DNA of 64,000 bases. Source: Prosthecobacter debontii. GTDB taxonomy: Bacteria; Verrucomicrobiota; Verrucomicrobiia; Verrucomicrobiales; Akkermansiaceae. A model generated the notes under the pieces. It was not told the origin of the DNA and did not search any database. It worked only from the letters and a program-made list of their open reading frames with translations. The stretch lies in the NCBI GenBank assembly GCA_945870855.1, contig CAMBTP010000007.1, positions 26,547 to 90,546 on the forward strand. Direction: 5' to 3'. Both the position numbers and the translations under genes were made by a program. Positions within the stretch are counted from its first letter, which is position 1. Every line of letters starts with the position of its first letter. Shown piece after piece: positions 9,154 through 18,383 of this stretch.

Positions 9154-10239
9154 ATGGAACCGATGCGCCGCATGACGACCAGTGAACTCGCCGCCGAACA
9201 CCTGCGCACCGGCTTGCGGAGCGGACGCTGGGGAGAAACCCTTCCCGGAGTGGCCCGCTTGGCGCAGGATCTCGATGTCAGCCGTCACACGCTGCGCACG
9301 GCACTGCGTCAACTGGAAACCGAGGGGGTGCTTGCTGGCCGCGGCTTGGGACGGAGCCGCTGCATCACCGCCACCGGCGCGAACATCTCCTCTCAGCGCC
9401 CGCTGCGCATTGCGATTCTGCGTCACGACCTGCGTCCCACGGACAATGCCCAGACAGCAGCAATCATATTCGAGATCATTCATTCACTGGAAAGCGCAGG
9501 CCATACTGCTTTTTTCAGCAAAATATCCCAACTCCAACTCCGCCACGATGTCCGGCGCATTGCCAAGGAAATGGCGAAGACCCCGGCGGATGCCTGGATC
9601 GTCGTGGCTGGGTCACGCCCGCTGTTAGAGTTGTGCGCCAACCTGCCGATTCCCTGCCTCGCGCTCTACGGCCGCTCCGACGGACTGCCCTTGGCCGGCG
9701 CCGGGCTAGACAGGATACAGGCCTTCCGCGCTGTTACTCGCGACCTCATTAAGCTGGGGCACCGTCGCATCGTACACATCGTGCGAGCCACCCGTCGCGA
9801 GCCAGTTCCGGGAGCTCCCGAACGCGCCATCCTAGAAGAGCTCGCCGCCCACGGCTTGACAACCAACGAATACAACCTGCCGAAGTGGGAGGAGACACCC
9901 GCAGGATTTTACAAATTACTCGAAAACTTGTTTCTATATTCGCCGCCCACCGCGCTAATAGTCGATGAGACAGCGCGATTCATTGCCACCATGGAGTTTC
10001 TCTCGCGGAGGGGTATCAAGGTGCCGGAACAAGTCTCGTTGGTTTTCCCCGATGACGATCCGGCGTTGGCCTGGTGCCATCATGGGATCGCCCACCTGCA
10101 CTGGGACTCCAAGCCTCTCATCCGCCGCGTGGTGCGCTGGGTGGACGCCGTGCGCAAAGGCAAGCCCGACCGCAAAATCATCAATTACCCGGCGGAATTC
10201 GTCCCCGGCGGCAGCATCGGCCCGGTGTGGAAAGGGTGA
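9154..10239 (+). CDS. GntR-type HTH regulator with LacI-like sugar-binding domain
   Basis: A transcription factor of 361 residues from the ATG at 9154; ATGs at 9163 and 9172 are alternatives. The frame is open further upstream, but that part reads as non-coding. The N-terminus is a winged helix of GntR type (SELAAEHLRTGLRSGRWGE..., then LDVSRHTLRTALRQLETEG). After a short linker comes a periplasmic-binding-protein-like effector domain of the LacI family (about 80-355), with typical segments such as KLGHRRIVHIV and PEQVSLVFPDDDPALAW. Regulators of this mixed type respond to sugars or oligosaccharides in Verrucomicrobiota. Its divergent position next to the surface-protein/esterase/DUF6288 block suggests that it controls that block. 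The ligand is unknown. Confidence 0.85.
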   Translation: MEPMRRMTTSELAAEHLRTGLRSGRWGETLPGVARLAQDLDVSRHTLRTALRQLETEGVLAGRGLGRSRCITATGANISSQRPLRIAILRHDLRPTDNAQTAAIIFEIIHSLESAGHTAFFSKISQLQLRHDVRRIAKEMAKTPADAWIVVAGSRPLLELCANLPIPCLALYGRSDGLPLAGAGLDRIQAFRAVTRDLIKLGHRRIVHIVRATRREPVPGAPERAILEELAAHGLTTNEYNLPKWEETPAGFYKLLENLFLYSPPTALIVDETARFIATMEFLSRRGIKVPEQVSLVFPDDDPALAWCHHGIAHLHWDSKPLIRRVVRWVDAVRKGKPDRKIINYPAEFVPGGSIGPVWKG

Positions 10240-10564
10240 GACGGGCGAGGTTCTCAAGTCCTTGCGCATATCCATGCCGCCGGAGGCTTTTGACTGCTGC
10301 GGTTCTCATCCGCAGCTTTTTGGGTTCGTGATGGAAAAACGAAGTATTCCGGTAGCAACCCGTCGTCCCGTAAAACAAAGCCGTCCTTAAGAGCTGTGAA
10401 TAAAGAATCACAGCAGTCCAGAGCCTGCGGCGCACTCTACTTTGTTGTCACTTCATTTTTGCGCACAAACTTTTGGCAAACGGTATAATCGCGGACAACG
10501 ATTGCCATCTGTCTCTGCCATATTCCCCATCCCCAACGGGGATAACGGCGATAGCGAAGCCCCT
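10240..10564. other. Intergenic gap with terminator and small dyads, no gene seen
   Basis: A 325-base gap between the regulator and rmuC, which converge here. It holds the terminator at 10296-10321, a dyad CTGTGA/TCACAG with an 8-base spacer (10394-10413) and a short hairpin ATCCCC-AAC-GGGGAT at 10529-10543, which may end rmuC transcription although no T tract follows. Frames in this stretch are short and show no recognisable protein. Confidence 0.5.
10296..10321 (+). terminator. Rho-independent terminator after the GntR/LacI regulator
   Basis: GCTGCGG (10296-10302), a 7-base loop and CCGCAGC (10310-10316) form a perfect 7-bp GC-rich stem followed by TTTTT. It lies 57 bases after the regulator stop codon. 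Confidence 0.8.
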
Positions 10565-12046
10565 TTAAAAATCTCCAAACGCGCCCCGAAGATCAGTCGC
10601 CGCGCTTTTTGAGGCGGTTTCTTTTTCCGGGACGAAGGAGAAGTCTTCTTTGGGTTCGATGTCGATTCCGGGGTTAGCGAGTAGGGGGCGGGTGGTTTTG
10701 TCGATGGCCTCGAGGTTGGGGAGGGTAGTGCCTTCGGGGGCGGCTTTGAGCTCCTCAAATTTCCTCGCGGTGGACATGACGCGGGTCTCGTAGGAGCCGA
10801 TGGCTTTGTTGTAATTCTCGACAGCGGCGTTGAGGGAGTTTCCGAGTTTTGAAAAGTGCTCGGCGAGCTTGCCGAGGCGCTCGTGCATGCTGCGGCCGAG
10901 GGCGGAGATTTCCTTGGCGTTGAGGGCGAGGGCTTCCTGCCTCCAGCCGTAGGCGACGGCTTTCAGCAGGGCGATGAGAGTGGTGGGGGTGGCGAGGATG
11001 ACACCGTTATCCACGCCGCGCTCGATGAGGCTGGGATCCGAATGGAGGGCGGCGGAGAAAAAGGATTCGCTGGGCAGGAAGAGGACTGTGAACTCCGGGG
11101 TGTCCTCGAATTGGTCGGTGTATTTTTTCGAGGAAAGCTGCTGGATGTGAGTGCGCACCTGGGCGGCGTGCTGGGTGAGAAAACGCTCGCGCTCCGCTTC
11201 GTCGGAGGTTTCGAGGGCGTTGAGGTAGGCGTCCATGGGCGTCTTGGAATCGACGACGATGGATTTCCCGCCGGGGAGGCGCACAACGAGATCGGGGCGG
11301 AGGCGCTTACCCTCGTCGGTTGTGGAGGTGGTTTGGAGGGTGAAATCGCAGTGCTCCTGCATGCCGGCAAGCTCGACGACGCGGCGGAGCTGCATCTCGC
11401 CCCATTGGCCGCGGCCGGTCGGTTGGCGGAGGGCTTTCACGAGCGAGGCGGTTTCCTTCTGGAGGCCGAGCTGGCCTTCGCCGAGGGCGCGGACTTGCTC
11501 TTTCAGTTCGGCATACGCGCCTTCACGGAGTTTCTCGATCTCGCCGATGCGTAGCTCGAATTTCCCTAGGGAGTCAGCGACGGGCTTGACGAGGGTTTCG
11601 ATGGCGGTCTTGCGTTTCTCGATCTCGCCCTTCGCCTCTTCGGTTTGCGAGGCGAGGGTGGATTTGGCGAGGTGGAGAAATTGCTCGGTAGCGCCTTTGA
11701 GTGCGTCGGCGGAGAGGGCTTTGAAGGTGTCGGAGAGCTTGATCTCGGCGCGTTCGAGGAGGGCTTGCTTTTCCTCTGCTGCCTTCCGCTCGGCTTCGAG
11801 TTGGCTTTTCATTTCACCGAGCTGGTTGCGGTAGGTTTGGGCTTCGGTCTCATTGCGCCGCCACTCTGCAGTGGTGGTGGCGAGGCGGGTTTCGGAGTCG
11901 GCATTACGGCGCTCCTCGGACTTCAGCCGCTCAGTGAGGGCGGATTTCGCGGAGCCGGCGGCGAGGTAGGTGACCAGCCATCCGACGAAGATCGAGGCGA
12001 GGGCGGTGGTGATAAAAGGAGCGTAGTGTGTGAATTCGGGCGGCAT
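10565..12046 (-). CDS. rmuC: DNA recombination protein RmuC
   Basis: I chose the ATG at 12046, which gives 493 residues beginning MPPEFTHYAPF. A hydrophobic anchor follows at about residues 10-30 (ITTALASIFVGWLVTYLAAG). Then come a long Glu/Lys/Arg-rich coiled coil (about 35-200) and the conserved RmuC nuclease-like domain (about 200-420), with RGQWGEMQLRRVVELAGM, LRPDLVVRLPGGKSIVVDSK and TVLFLPSESFFSAAL. RmuC limits inversions at short repeats and has been proposed to be a nuclease acting at DNA structures. The length and domain order are normal for the family. It diverges from sodA with about 110 bases between them. It sits in a palindrome-rich genome, but there is no direct link to the repeats described here. 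Confidence 0.93.
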   Translation of the reverse strand: MPPEFTHYAPFITTALASIFVGWLVTYLAAGSAKSALTERLKSEERRNADSETRLATTTAEWRRNETEAQTYRNQLGEMKSQLEAERKAAEEKQALLERAEIKLSDTFKALSADALKGATEQFLHLAKSTLASQTEEAKGEIEKRKTAIETLVKPVADSLGKFELRIGEIEKLREGAYAELKEQVRALGEGQLGLQKETASLVKALRQPTGRGQWGEMQLRRVVELAGMQEHCDFTLQTTSTTDEGKRLRPDLVVRLPGGKSIVVDSKTPMDAYLNALETSDEAERERFLTQHAAQVRTHIQQLSSKKYTDQFEDTPEFTVLFLPSESFFSAALHSDPSLIERGVDNGVILATPTTLIALLKAVAYGWRQEALALNAKEISALGRSMHERLGKLAEHFSKLGNSLNAAVENYNKAIGSYETRVMSTARKFEELKAAPEGTTLPNLEAIDKTTRPLLANPGIDIEPKEDFSFVPEKETASKSAATDLRGAFGDF

Positions 12047-12159
12047 GGTCGGTTTCTTTCTACTTGCGGGGGCGGGGTTGCTGGAGTTGTTGTGGTTAGC
12101 GCGGTTCGTGATAATACTGAACTGCCGCGCCTCTGCAAACAACCAAGCATTTCAAAATC

Positions 12160-12783
12160 ATGCCACATACACTCCCCGACCTCGGATACGCGTTCAACGC
12201 TCTAGAACCCCACATCGATGCGCTGACCATGGAAATTCACCATGGCAGGCACCACCAGGCCTATATTACGAACCTCAACAACGCGCTCGCCGGCAAGGCT
12301 GATCTCGAAGCGAAGTCCGCGATGGATCTGATTACCGACCTCGCGTCTGTCCCAGAAGAAATTCGCGGCGCGGTGCGCAACAACGCTGGCGGTCACGTGA
12401 ACCACAGTTTTTTCTGGAAAGTCATCGCCCCCGGTGGCGCGAAAGCTCCCTCAGGTGATCTCGCGGCTGCCATCGACGTAGCGTTCGGTTCCTTCGATGC
12501 CTTTAAGGAAGCCTTCGCGAAAGCCGGCCTGACTCGCTTCGGCTCCGGCTGGGCGTGGCTCTGCAAAAAAGCCGACGGCACACTCGCCGTTTGCTCTAGC
12601 GCGAACCAGGACAACCCGCTCATGGGCGAGGCCTTCGGTGGCTGCGGCAGCACCCCGATCCTCGGACTCGATGTCTGGGAGCACGCCTATTATCTCCACT
12701 ACCAGAACAAGCGCCCGGACTATATCGCCGGGTTCTGGAACGTAGTGAACTGGGATGTCGTCACGGAAAACTTCGCGAGCTGA
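12160..12783 (+). CDS. sodA: Superoxide dismutase, Mn-type
   Basis: A 207-residue Fe/Mn superoxide dismutase that converts superoxide to oxygen and hydrogen peroxide in the cytoplasm. The metal ligands are visible: His27 ([12 protein letters not shown]), His82 (NHSFFW), Asp171 and His175 ([12 protein letters not shown]). NNAGGH in the N-terminal domain and the Gln of NQDNPL (residue 150) are the pattern of manganese enzymes, rather than the NNAAQ pattern of iron enzymes. The length is normal and the ATG start is the family start. The gene is monocistronic, with a strong terminator directly after it. Confidence 0.95.
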   Translation: MPHTLPDLGYAFNALEPHIDALTMEIHHGRHHQAYITNLNNALAGKADLEAKSAMDLITDLASVPEEIRGAVRNNAGGHVNHSFFWKVIAPGGAKAPSGDLAAAIDVAFGSFDAFKEAFAKAGLTRFGSGWAWLCKKADGTLAVCSSANQDNPLMGEAFGGCGSTPILGLDVWEHAYYLHYQNKRPDYIAGFWNVVNWDVVTENFAS

Positions 12784-12800
12784 TTCCAAGCATTTTAAAT

Positions 12801-12834
12801 AAATCCCTCCGGAGAGATCCGGGGGGATTTTTTT
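12801..12834 (+). terminator. Rho-independent terminator of sodA
   Basis: AAATCCCTCCGGA (12801-12813), loop GAGA and TCCGGGGGGATTT (12818-12830) form a 13-bp stem with one G-U pair, followed by a run of seven T counting the end of the stem. Confidence 0.9.
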
Positions 12835-12874
12835 GTGCGGTGAACTTCTAGAGTCCACCGTGCAGAAACGAGAC

Positions 12875-14392
12875 TCAAATCCCCGTCACGATCTCAACCG
12901 CGGGTAGCGCTTTTTTGATCTCGGCGATAGCCTCCGGCGTGACGGCGGTCTGCCAAAGGTAGAGGCGCTTCAGGTTCGGCAGGGCGATGAGTTTTTTCAC
13001 GCCAGCGTCGGTGACTTTGGTGCCGTAGAGGTTCACAGATTCCAGTTTCGTGAGCTTCGCAAGCGTGTCCAGCGAGGCGTCGGTGATACCCGTTTCGGAA
13101 AGGCGCACCATGCGGAGATCTGTGGCAGCGGCGAGCTTCGCAATGGAAGCATCCGTGACCGAAGTAGCGGAGAGATCGATCGCGACCATTTTTGCAAGCA
13201 CTGGGGCGAGCTTCGTGAAAAGCTCGTCTGTAAGGTTTTTCCGCATGGAAACGCCGGTGAAGGTGAGGCTTGAAGAGGATTGCGATTCAAAGGTTAGCCC
13301 GCCGGGGAAATCCGTTCCAAGCTTGGCGACCGTCGCGCGGAGATCATCGGAAGGCTGGTCGGAGGAAGCTTCTTTCACGGCCACTTCACCTTTTCCGATA
13401 GCTAGATCCAGCTTGCCGATAGCGGCGCGGATCTCGTCTGTTAGATTCAACTCACCGGCGGTTTTCTTGGGATCGGCTCCTTCGTTGATCCACCATTTCA
13501 CGACAGCGAGTTCTTCGGCTTCGAAGCCTGGCTTGCCATCCGGCGGCATGTGCTCCTCGTCGTCTTCGGGAAGTTCGGCGCGATATACGATATTGCTATC
13601 CTCAGCGCTGCCTACTTCGATAGCGGAACCTTCCTTGCCGCCTTTCACGAGCATCTCGTAGGTGTCCATCCGCAGCTTGCCTTTGATTTTTCCTTCTTTG
13701 TGGCACTGCACGCAGCGCTTGTTTAGGATAGGCTGGACGATGTCCGCGTACACGATCTGCTCCTCGAGCGGCTTGGCTTTTTCTTCTTTCTCCCTCGGCT
13801 CAAGACCGAGCGCATTGCGGATCGGATTAGGGGCATACTGAGTTAGATAATCGGTGCCGTGGGTCATCGAGGCGCCGCCGTGGCTTGCAAAGCCCATCAC
13901 GCCGACACTTGAAAAAAGCAGGAGGCGATAGAATACCTGAGAGGCGGCCGGCGCGAGGCTCCATGCCTTCACGATCATGGTCACCACCGCCGCGCAAGCG
14001 AAGCCCAGTCCGCTCCAAAGATGGTTTTCCGCCAACTCGCTGCCCTCGTATCCGCCGCCATGGTAAAGCATGAAACCGGCGATCACTGCCGCCACCGCGC
14101 TACCCGCGCCGATGAAGATCGGGAGCACCCCGCGTGGTGATTTCTGCTTGGAAAACATTCCGAGCAACTCCTGTAGCAGGATCAGCGAGAAAATCCCGAT
14201 CGGAAGATGCAGGATGACTGGATGAAAGCGTCCGAGAAAGCGCACTAGGTCCGGCATTTTGTCCCCGTCCGGTTCACCGGCGAGAAATGGCATGGCGATC
14301 ATGCCGCCGATAGTGAGCAGGCCGGTGATGGTCAGGAACCATGGCAATGCTTTTCCGGCGGGCTGGGTGTCGAGGTCGATTTCTTTAGACAT
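12875..14392 (-). CDS. Membrane-anchored c-type cytochrome with DUF2231-like domain and LRR tail
   Basis: A 505-residue protein. The N-terminal third has about five transmembrane segments, including RFHPVILHLPIGIFSLILLQ, which is typical of DUF2231-like membrane domains. A planctomycete-type cytochrome c domain follows, with one heme site CVQCH (about residue 230) and the axial-ligand-type segment HMPPDGKPGF. The C-terminal part (about 370-505) is built of leucine-rich repeats (VAIDLSATSVTDASIAKLAA, then LYGTKVTDAGVKKL). This architecture is common in Planctomycetota and Verrucomicrobiota. The cytochrome and LRR parts are likely periplasmic and the electron partner is unknown. It is followed by a very small DUF1232 gene upstream on the same strand. 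Confidence 0.85.
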   Translation of the reverse strand: MSKEIDLDTQPAGKALPWFLTITGLLTIGGMIAMPFLAGEPDGDKMPDLVRFLGRFHPVILHLPIGIFSLILLQELLGMFSKQKSPRGVLPIFIGAGSAVAAVIAGFMLYHGGGYEGSELAENHLWSGLGFACAAVVTMIVKAWSLAPAASQVFYRLLLFSSVGVMGFASHGGASMTHGTDYLTQYAPNPIRNALGLEPREKEEKAKPLEEQIVYADIVQPILNKRCVQCHKEGKIKGKLRMDTYEMLVKGGKEGSAIEVGSAEDSNIVYRAELPEDDEEHMPPDGKPGFEAEELAVVKWWINEGADPKKTAGELNLTDEIRAAIGKLDLAIGKGEVAVKEASSDQPSDDLRATVAKLGTDFPGGLTFESQSSSSLTFTGVSMRKNLTDELFTKLAPVLAKMVAIDLSATSVTDASIAKLAAATDLRMVRLSETGITDASLDTLAKLTKLESVNLYGTKVTDAGVKKLIALPNLKRLYLWQTAVTPEAIAEIKKALPAVEIVTGI

Positions 14393-14425
14393 GTTGTTGG
14401 TGGATCAATTCAGGGTGCGGGCGTT

Positions 14426-14677
14426 TTATACGTCAATCGTGATGTCTTTCTTTCCTGCTGCTTGTGGAGATGGGCTGGAATTGCCTTTTTTCCCTACAAA
14501 GGGCAACCATTTCCGAAGGTCGTAACCCAAGTATGAGGTGCATTTCAGGAAAATGGCAAGGGCGACGGCCTCGTCAATAAATGGCAGCGGATCCATCGCC
14601 GGGAAAGGCAATGGTCCGATCGTAAGCAGATACAATCCCGTGAGGATGGCTCCAAGCCATGCGAGTTTTCGTTTCAT
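14426..14677 (-). CDS. Small DUF1232 membrane protein
   Basis: An 83-residue protein with a hydrophobic segment at the N-terminus (about 5-25) and the DUF1232 (YkvA-like) signature PLPFPAMDPLPFIDEAVALAI. A hydrophilic tail follows (about 60-83). The function of DUF1232 proteins is unknown. The gene lies 33 bases upstream of the cytochrome/LRR gene on the same strand, so the two may be co-transcribed. The ATG start precedes the hydrophobic segment directly. Confidence 0.75.
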   Translation of the reverse strand: MKRKLAWLGAILTGLYLLTIGPLPFPAMDPLPFIDEAVALAIFLKCTSYLGYDLRKWLPFVGKKGNSSPSPQAAGKKDITIDV

Positions 14678-14762
14678 CGTCGTAATATTCTACTGATTTC
14701 CGATGGCTCAACTTTCCGAGTTTTTCTTGATTCATCCCGGGCTATCGCCGAAGGTTGGCGAT

Positions 14763-15095
14763 ATGGATCCTATTTTACTGAAAACTCTCCACCTAGCCGC
14801 TGTCTTCGCCCTGTTCGCCTCTCTCGGCGCGACCTTGCTCGTTGGATCGAAAGCCAAGTCCGCCTCGATACTGCACGGCATCTCGCTTGTCCTGATTCTC
14901 CTTATTGGCTTCGCCATGCTGAAAAAACCGCCGATGGATCAGCAATGGTGGATGGCGAAACTCGGCCTCTGGCTGTTTATCGGCGTGGCTCCCGTCCTCT
15001 CGAAGCGCAAGATCCTCACTCCGTGGATGGTCTTCGTGCTTTGTCTCCTCGCTGCCACCGCCGCCGCTTACCTCGGCATCCGAAAGCCGTTCTGA
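14763..15095 (+). CDS. Small four-helix membrane protein, SirB2-like or unknown
   Basis: Starting at the ATG at 14763 gives 110 residues with four predicted membrane helices (LLKTLHLAAVFALFASLGAT, HGISLVLILLIGFAML, KLGLWLFIGVAPVL, WMVFVLCLLAATAAAYLG). The frame is open 20 codons upstream, but those residues do not look membrane-like. The helix layout and the early His resemble small SirB2/CopD-like membrane proteins, but I cannot assign a function. It diverges from the DUF1232 gene. Confidence 0.6.
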   Translation: MDPILLKTLHLAAVFALFASLGATLLVGSKAKSASILHGISLVLILLIGFAMLKKPPMDQQWWMAKLGLWLFIGVAPVLSKRKILTPWMVFVLCLLAATAAAYLGIRKPF

Positions 15096-15156
15096 GATTA
15101 TATTCAGCCCTTGGGCGCTGCGGGGAGCCATGAAGGCAATTCACTCGGGTAGCCGA

Positions 15157-15411
15157 CTACTCGATAGGTGGGCTGGTGATGATCGTCGCATCGCCAGCCT
15201 TTTTAAAAGTGGGGGCGGAGCGGAGCTGGTTGTCGTCGGGGAGGGTGAGCATATCCGGCAGGCGCAGACCGTCATCTACAAGGGCGGGAGGGGTCGGCGC
15301 GGCGGGCGTGATTAAGACGTCTTTCTTGGGAGGCTCTGGAATCACGATCACCTTCGCCGGCGCGCAAGAGGCGACGGCGAGAGCGGCCAGCAAGATAATT
15401 GGGGGTTTCAC
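15157..15411 (-). CDS. Small predicted lipoprotein
   Basis: An 84-residue protein with a short signal peptide ending in a lipobox (LAVASC, Cys at about residue 16), followed by a proline-rich mature part (IPEPPKK and TPAAPTPPAL). It is probably anchored in a membrane facing the periplasm. No domain was recognised. It lies 12 bases upstream of the end of the citrate synthase gene on the same strand, that is, directly downstream of gltA, and could share its transcript. Confidence 0.6.
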   Translation of the reverse strand: MKPPIILLAALAVASCAPAKVIVIPEPPKKDVLITPAAPTPPALVDDGLRLPDMLTLPDDNQLRSAPTFKKAGDATIITSPPIE

Positions 15412-15422
15412 GGGAGCCGTGC

Positions 15423-16553
15423 TTAGCGCGATTTAATGGGCGGGACCGGGCTAAGGGTTTGCGGGCCGGTGTAGAGAGTGAGGGGGCGGTAGAGGCGATT
15501 GTCGCGGAGCTGTTCGAGGATGTGAGCTGTCCATCCGGAGGTGCGGGAAATCGCGAAGATCGGGGTGAAAAGGTCGGTGGGGATATCGAGCGAATAATAC
15601 ACCGTGGCGGAATAGAAATCGACGTTTGCCTCGAGGCCTTTGCGGTCACGCATGATCTCGGCGATGCGCTCGGACATCTTGATCCATTTCGGCTCGCCGA
15701 GCTCTTCGGTAAGTTTCACGGCAAGCTTGCGGAGATGTGGTGCGCGGGGATCAAGCACTTTGTAAACTCGGTGGCCGATGCCCATGATTTTCTCCTTCCG
15801 CGTGAGCTTGCCTTCGACCCACGCGTCCACATTTTCCAGCTCACCGATGTCTTGGAGCATGTGGATCACGCCTTCGTTCGCACCGCCGTGGAGAGGGCCT
15901 TTGAGTGTGCCGATGGCGGCCGTGATCGCAGAATACATGTCGGATAAGGTAGCGACGGTTACACGGGCGGAGAAGGTGGAGGCGTTCATGCCATGATCCG
16001 CATGGAGGATGAGGGCGACATCAAGAACGCGTGCGGCAGTGTCGGTGGGAACTTCGCCAGTGATGAGATAGAGGAAATGCTGAGCCTCGGTGAGATCCTC
16101 GCGGATTGGCGGTAGTTCAAGGCCATTGCGGAAGCGATGAAAGGCAGCGACGATGGTGGCGGACTTCGCACAGAGCGAGAGGGCGATAGCGGCGTTCGCT
16201 ACCATGTCCGGCTCGCCGATTTTTGCGCGGTGATCATACATGCCGAGCATGGAGACGGCGGTGCGCAGGACATCCATAGGGCCAGCGTCCTTGGGCGCGT
16301 GTTTCAGAAAATCGATGACCGGTGCGGGCAGCGCACGCTCGGCGCGGAGCTCTATTTCAAAGGCGTGCAACTCGGCCTCGTTCGGCAGGCGGTTGTGATG
16401 GAGTAAGAAGACGACTTCCTCGTAGCAGCAATTAGCGACGAGATCGTCGATGTGATACCCGACGTAGCTGAGTTCGCCGATATTACCGATGACATTGCTG
16501 AGGGAGGATTCGTTGGCGATGACCCCTTCGAGGCCGCGTGCGTATTCTGACAT
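15423..16553 (-). CDS. gltA: Citrate synthase
   Basis: I chose the ATG at 16553 (MSEYARGLEGVIANESSLS), which gives 376 residues and fits the family start; the longer frame reads as non-coding. It condenses oxaloacetate with acetyl-CoA to citrate in the TCA cycle. The catalytic residues are visible: His in LHADHGMNAS, His in GPLHGGANEGV and Asp in EANVDFYSATVY. The short length matches the compact type of citrate synthase common in Gram-positive and many other bacteria, rather than the longer NADH-regulated enterobacterial type. It is adjacent to the small lipoprotein gene. Family assignment is secure. Confidence 0.94.
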   Translation of the reverse strand: MSEYARGLEGVIANESSLSNVIGNIGELSYVGYHIDDLVANCCYEEVVFLLHHNRLPNEAELHAFEIELRAERALPAPVIDFLKHAPKDAGPMDVLRTAVSMLGMYDHRAKIGEPDMVANAAIALSLCAKSATIVAAFHRFRNGLELPPIREDLTEAQHFLYLITGEVPTDTAARVLDVALILHADHGMNASTFSARVTVATLSDMYSAITAAIGTLKGPLHGGANEGVIHMLQDIGELENVDAWVEGKLTRKEKIMGIGHRVYKVLDPRAPHLRKLAVKLTEELGEPKWIKMSERIAEIMRDRKGLEANVDFYSATVYYSLDIPTDLFTPIFAISRTSGWTAHILEQLRDNRLYRPLTLYTGPQTLSPVPPIKSR

Positions 16554-16683
16554 TATCGGGGAAAAAGATTGGGGGTTAGCTCGGACAGGTGCAAAGAAGC
16601 GTTTTGCGTGCCGCGGCGCAAGGGAGAAAGGATTCTTTGAATCATGCGTCGATGATTCCTTCGGGATCACCATGCCATTGCGA

Positions 16684-18276
16684 TCAGCGCTCCTTGATTG
16701 CCTTGATGGCGCGCTCGGCGAGCACACGGAATTCGGAGTCTTTCGTTACGACGATTTGGCCAAGCGGGGAAAGGCTGCTCTCAGTGCCGATTTGGCCAAG
16801 GATGTTGATTGCAGAACGGCCCAAAGTAGCATTTTCCGAGTCAAGCTGTTCGATCACGCTTGGCTCGATCACGGCACCGAACGCCATGTAATGGCGCTCC
16901 CAGATCGAAGGATTAGCTAGCCAAAGGGTATTTACGGAAGGGATGGCCTTTTGATTATTTCCTTTCTGCAATAACTGCACGAGGCTCTCGGGAACCGGCT
17001 TTTCGGCAGCGATATGTTCTTCGAGAACTTTCAGAGCCGCCTCTCCCACCAAGCTTGGATCCTTAAGCCAAACTAGCAGCGCTTTCGAAAGTTCATCATG
17101 GAAACGGATCCCTGGCTTTTCCATGAGTTTAATTAGAATGTCGCTGATATCCTCGCGGTAGATCGAGGGTTTGGCGGAGGTGAGGCGCTCGACAGCGAGC
17201 CTCACGCGATCTATGTCGATACTGGCGAGTTCGCGTTGGTTCAATTTGAAGAAAGCCGGATCATTTTGGTTATTAAGCTTGTCCGGGGAATTGTATTCAA
17301 ACTGTTCATTATTGACGCTGACCTCAATGACTCCGATCTCTGAATGCACTGCCTTGGTGGTGCCGAGAAGGCCGGCTATCTTAGCCACTTCTGTGATATC
17401 CATGTCCACATCCGTAAGCACCATCAGGTAGTCGCCTTTGTCCCGTGGATAGGGGTGGGAGTTGGCTCCCGCCATGGTTTCACGGGTCAGATAGTCTCTC
17501 ACCGTGTAGATGTTCCGTTGAAGAAGGTCCGTGAGGTAAATTCCGTAAGCGGCTTTTTCACTGCTCGCGCTTTTTAAGCGGTTTTGTTCGACTTCGAGCG
17601 GTTTAGTCGAGAATCGTTCTTTCAATGCGGTAAAAGGATCTTCCGGTGCCTCAGGAATGAGCAGCGGATTAGTCGGGTCGACATAATTTGGCGAATCAAC
17701 TGATTCTGTCAATTTTGCCGGAGTCCCCTTGACAAAGAAAGGTATGGTCATCACCCCAGCCGCCATCAACAGTCCGAATAATCCCGCTTTAGCCCGTGCT
17801 TTAGGGCTTGCGTAAAGCAGCAAGGCGATACTGATAGTAGAAACAAAACCTCCCATGATTAGCATATTTTTGAGCGGCATGGCACCCATTAATCCACTCG
17901 GCTCGCTGGATAAAAAGAACATCAGGGCAATTATCCCCATCTGCGCGACTCCCACGAATCCGGCTATGATGCGTTGTGGGGAGGCGGGCTCTAGTTTATA
18001 GGGTTGGGCTTGTTGTGCGTTACGGACTGGCTGCACATCTGTCAGGCCTAAACCCCGGAGGTGAACCCTTTTGTAGCCGTCCAGTTCGGTTGAGGCTCGT
18101 TCTCCCGGATAGAATTTTTTGTAGCGCAGGATTACATCATCGTTGATGCGGAAGCGCGTGTCGCAAAAACTGCACTCGACCGTCCGATTCATGAGGTCGG
18201 CACCTAGGGAAAAACGCTGCCGACAAGATGGGCAACGGACACTAAGGGGCTCTGCTTTCTCTGTTTCGGTAGGCAT
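16684..18276 (-). CDS. Conserved zinc-ribbon membrane protein of unknown function
   Basis: The ATG at 18276 gives 530 residues. Two CxxC pairs near the N-terminus (VRCPSCRQRF and VECSFCDTRF) form a zinc ribbon of the kind seen in MJ0042-type proteins. Three to four membrane helices follow at about 105-200 (IIAGFVGVAQMGIIALMFFL, MLIMGGFVSTISIALLLY, AGLFGLLMAAGVMTIPFF). The long C-terminal part (about 230-530) is soluble and ends in helical HEAT-like repeats (ATLGRSAINILGQIGTES). I do not know a function. It diverges from lpxA, and the gap of about 107 bases probably holds both promoters. Confidence 0.7.
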   Translation of the reverse strand: MPTETEKAEPLSVRCPSCRQRFSLGADLMNRTVECSFCDTRFRINDDVILRYKKFYPGERASTELDGYKRVHLRGLGLTDVQPVRNAQQAQPYKLEPASPQRIIAGFVGVAQMGIIALMFFLSSEPSGLMGAMPLKNMLIMGGFVSTISIALLLYASPKARAKAGLFGLLMAAGVMTIPFFVKGTPAKLTESVDSPNYVDPTNPLLIPEAPEDPFTALKERFSTKPLEVEQNRLKSASSEKAAYGIYLTDLLQRNIYTVRDYLTRETMAGANSHPYPRDKGDYLMVLTDVDMDITEVAKIAGLLGTTKAVHSEIGVIEVSVNNEQFEYNSPDKLNNQNDPAFFKLNQRELASIDIDRVRLAVERLTSAKPSIYREDISDILIKLMEKPGIRFHDELSKALLVWLKDPSLVGEAALKVLEEHIAAEKPVPESLVQLLQKGNNQKAIPSVNTLWLANPSIWERHYMAFGAVIEPSVIEQLDSENATLGRSAINILGQIGTESSLSPLGQIVVTKDSEFRVLAERAIKAIKER

Positions 18277-18383
18277 GTGATGAATTAGTGTCACTCTGCG
18301 GCTAGAAGATTGCAAGCCCGCACGCTGAACCAACCCGGAAAATTCGCTCGTCACACCCGTCCATAACGGTTGAAACTCATCGA

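Noticed and set aside
10856..11554. A Gly/Glu-rich frame opposite rmuC
   Set aside because: Low-complexity composition, fully inside rmuC, no start signal.
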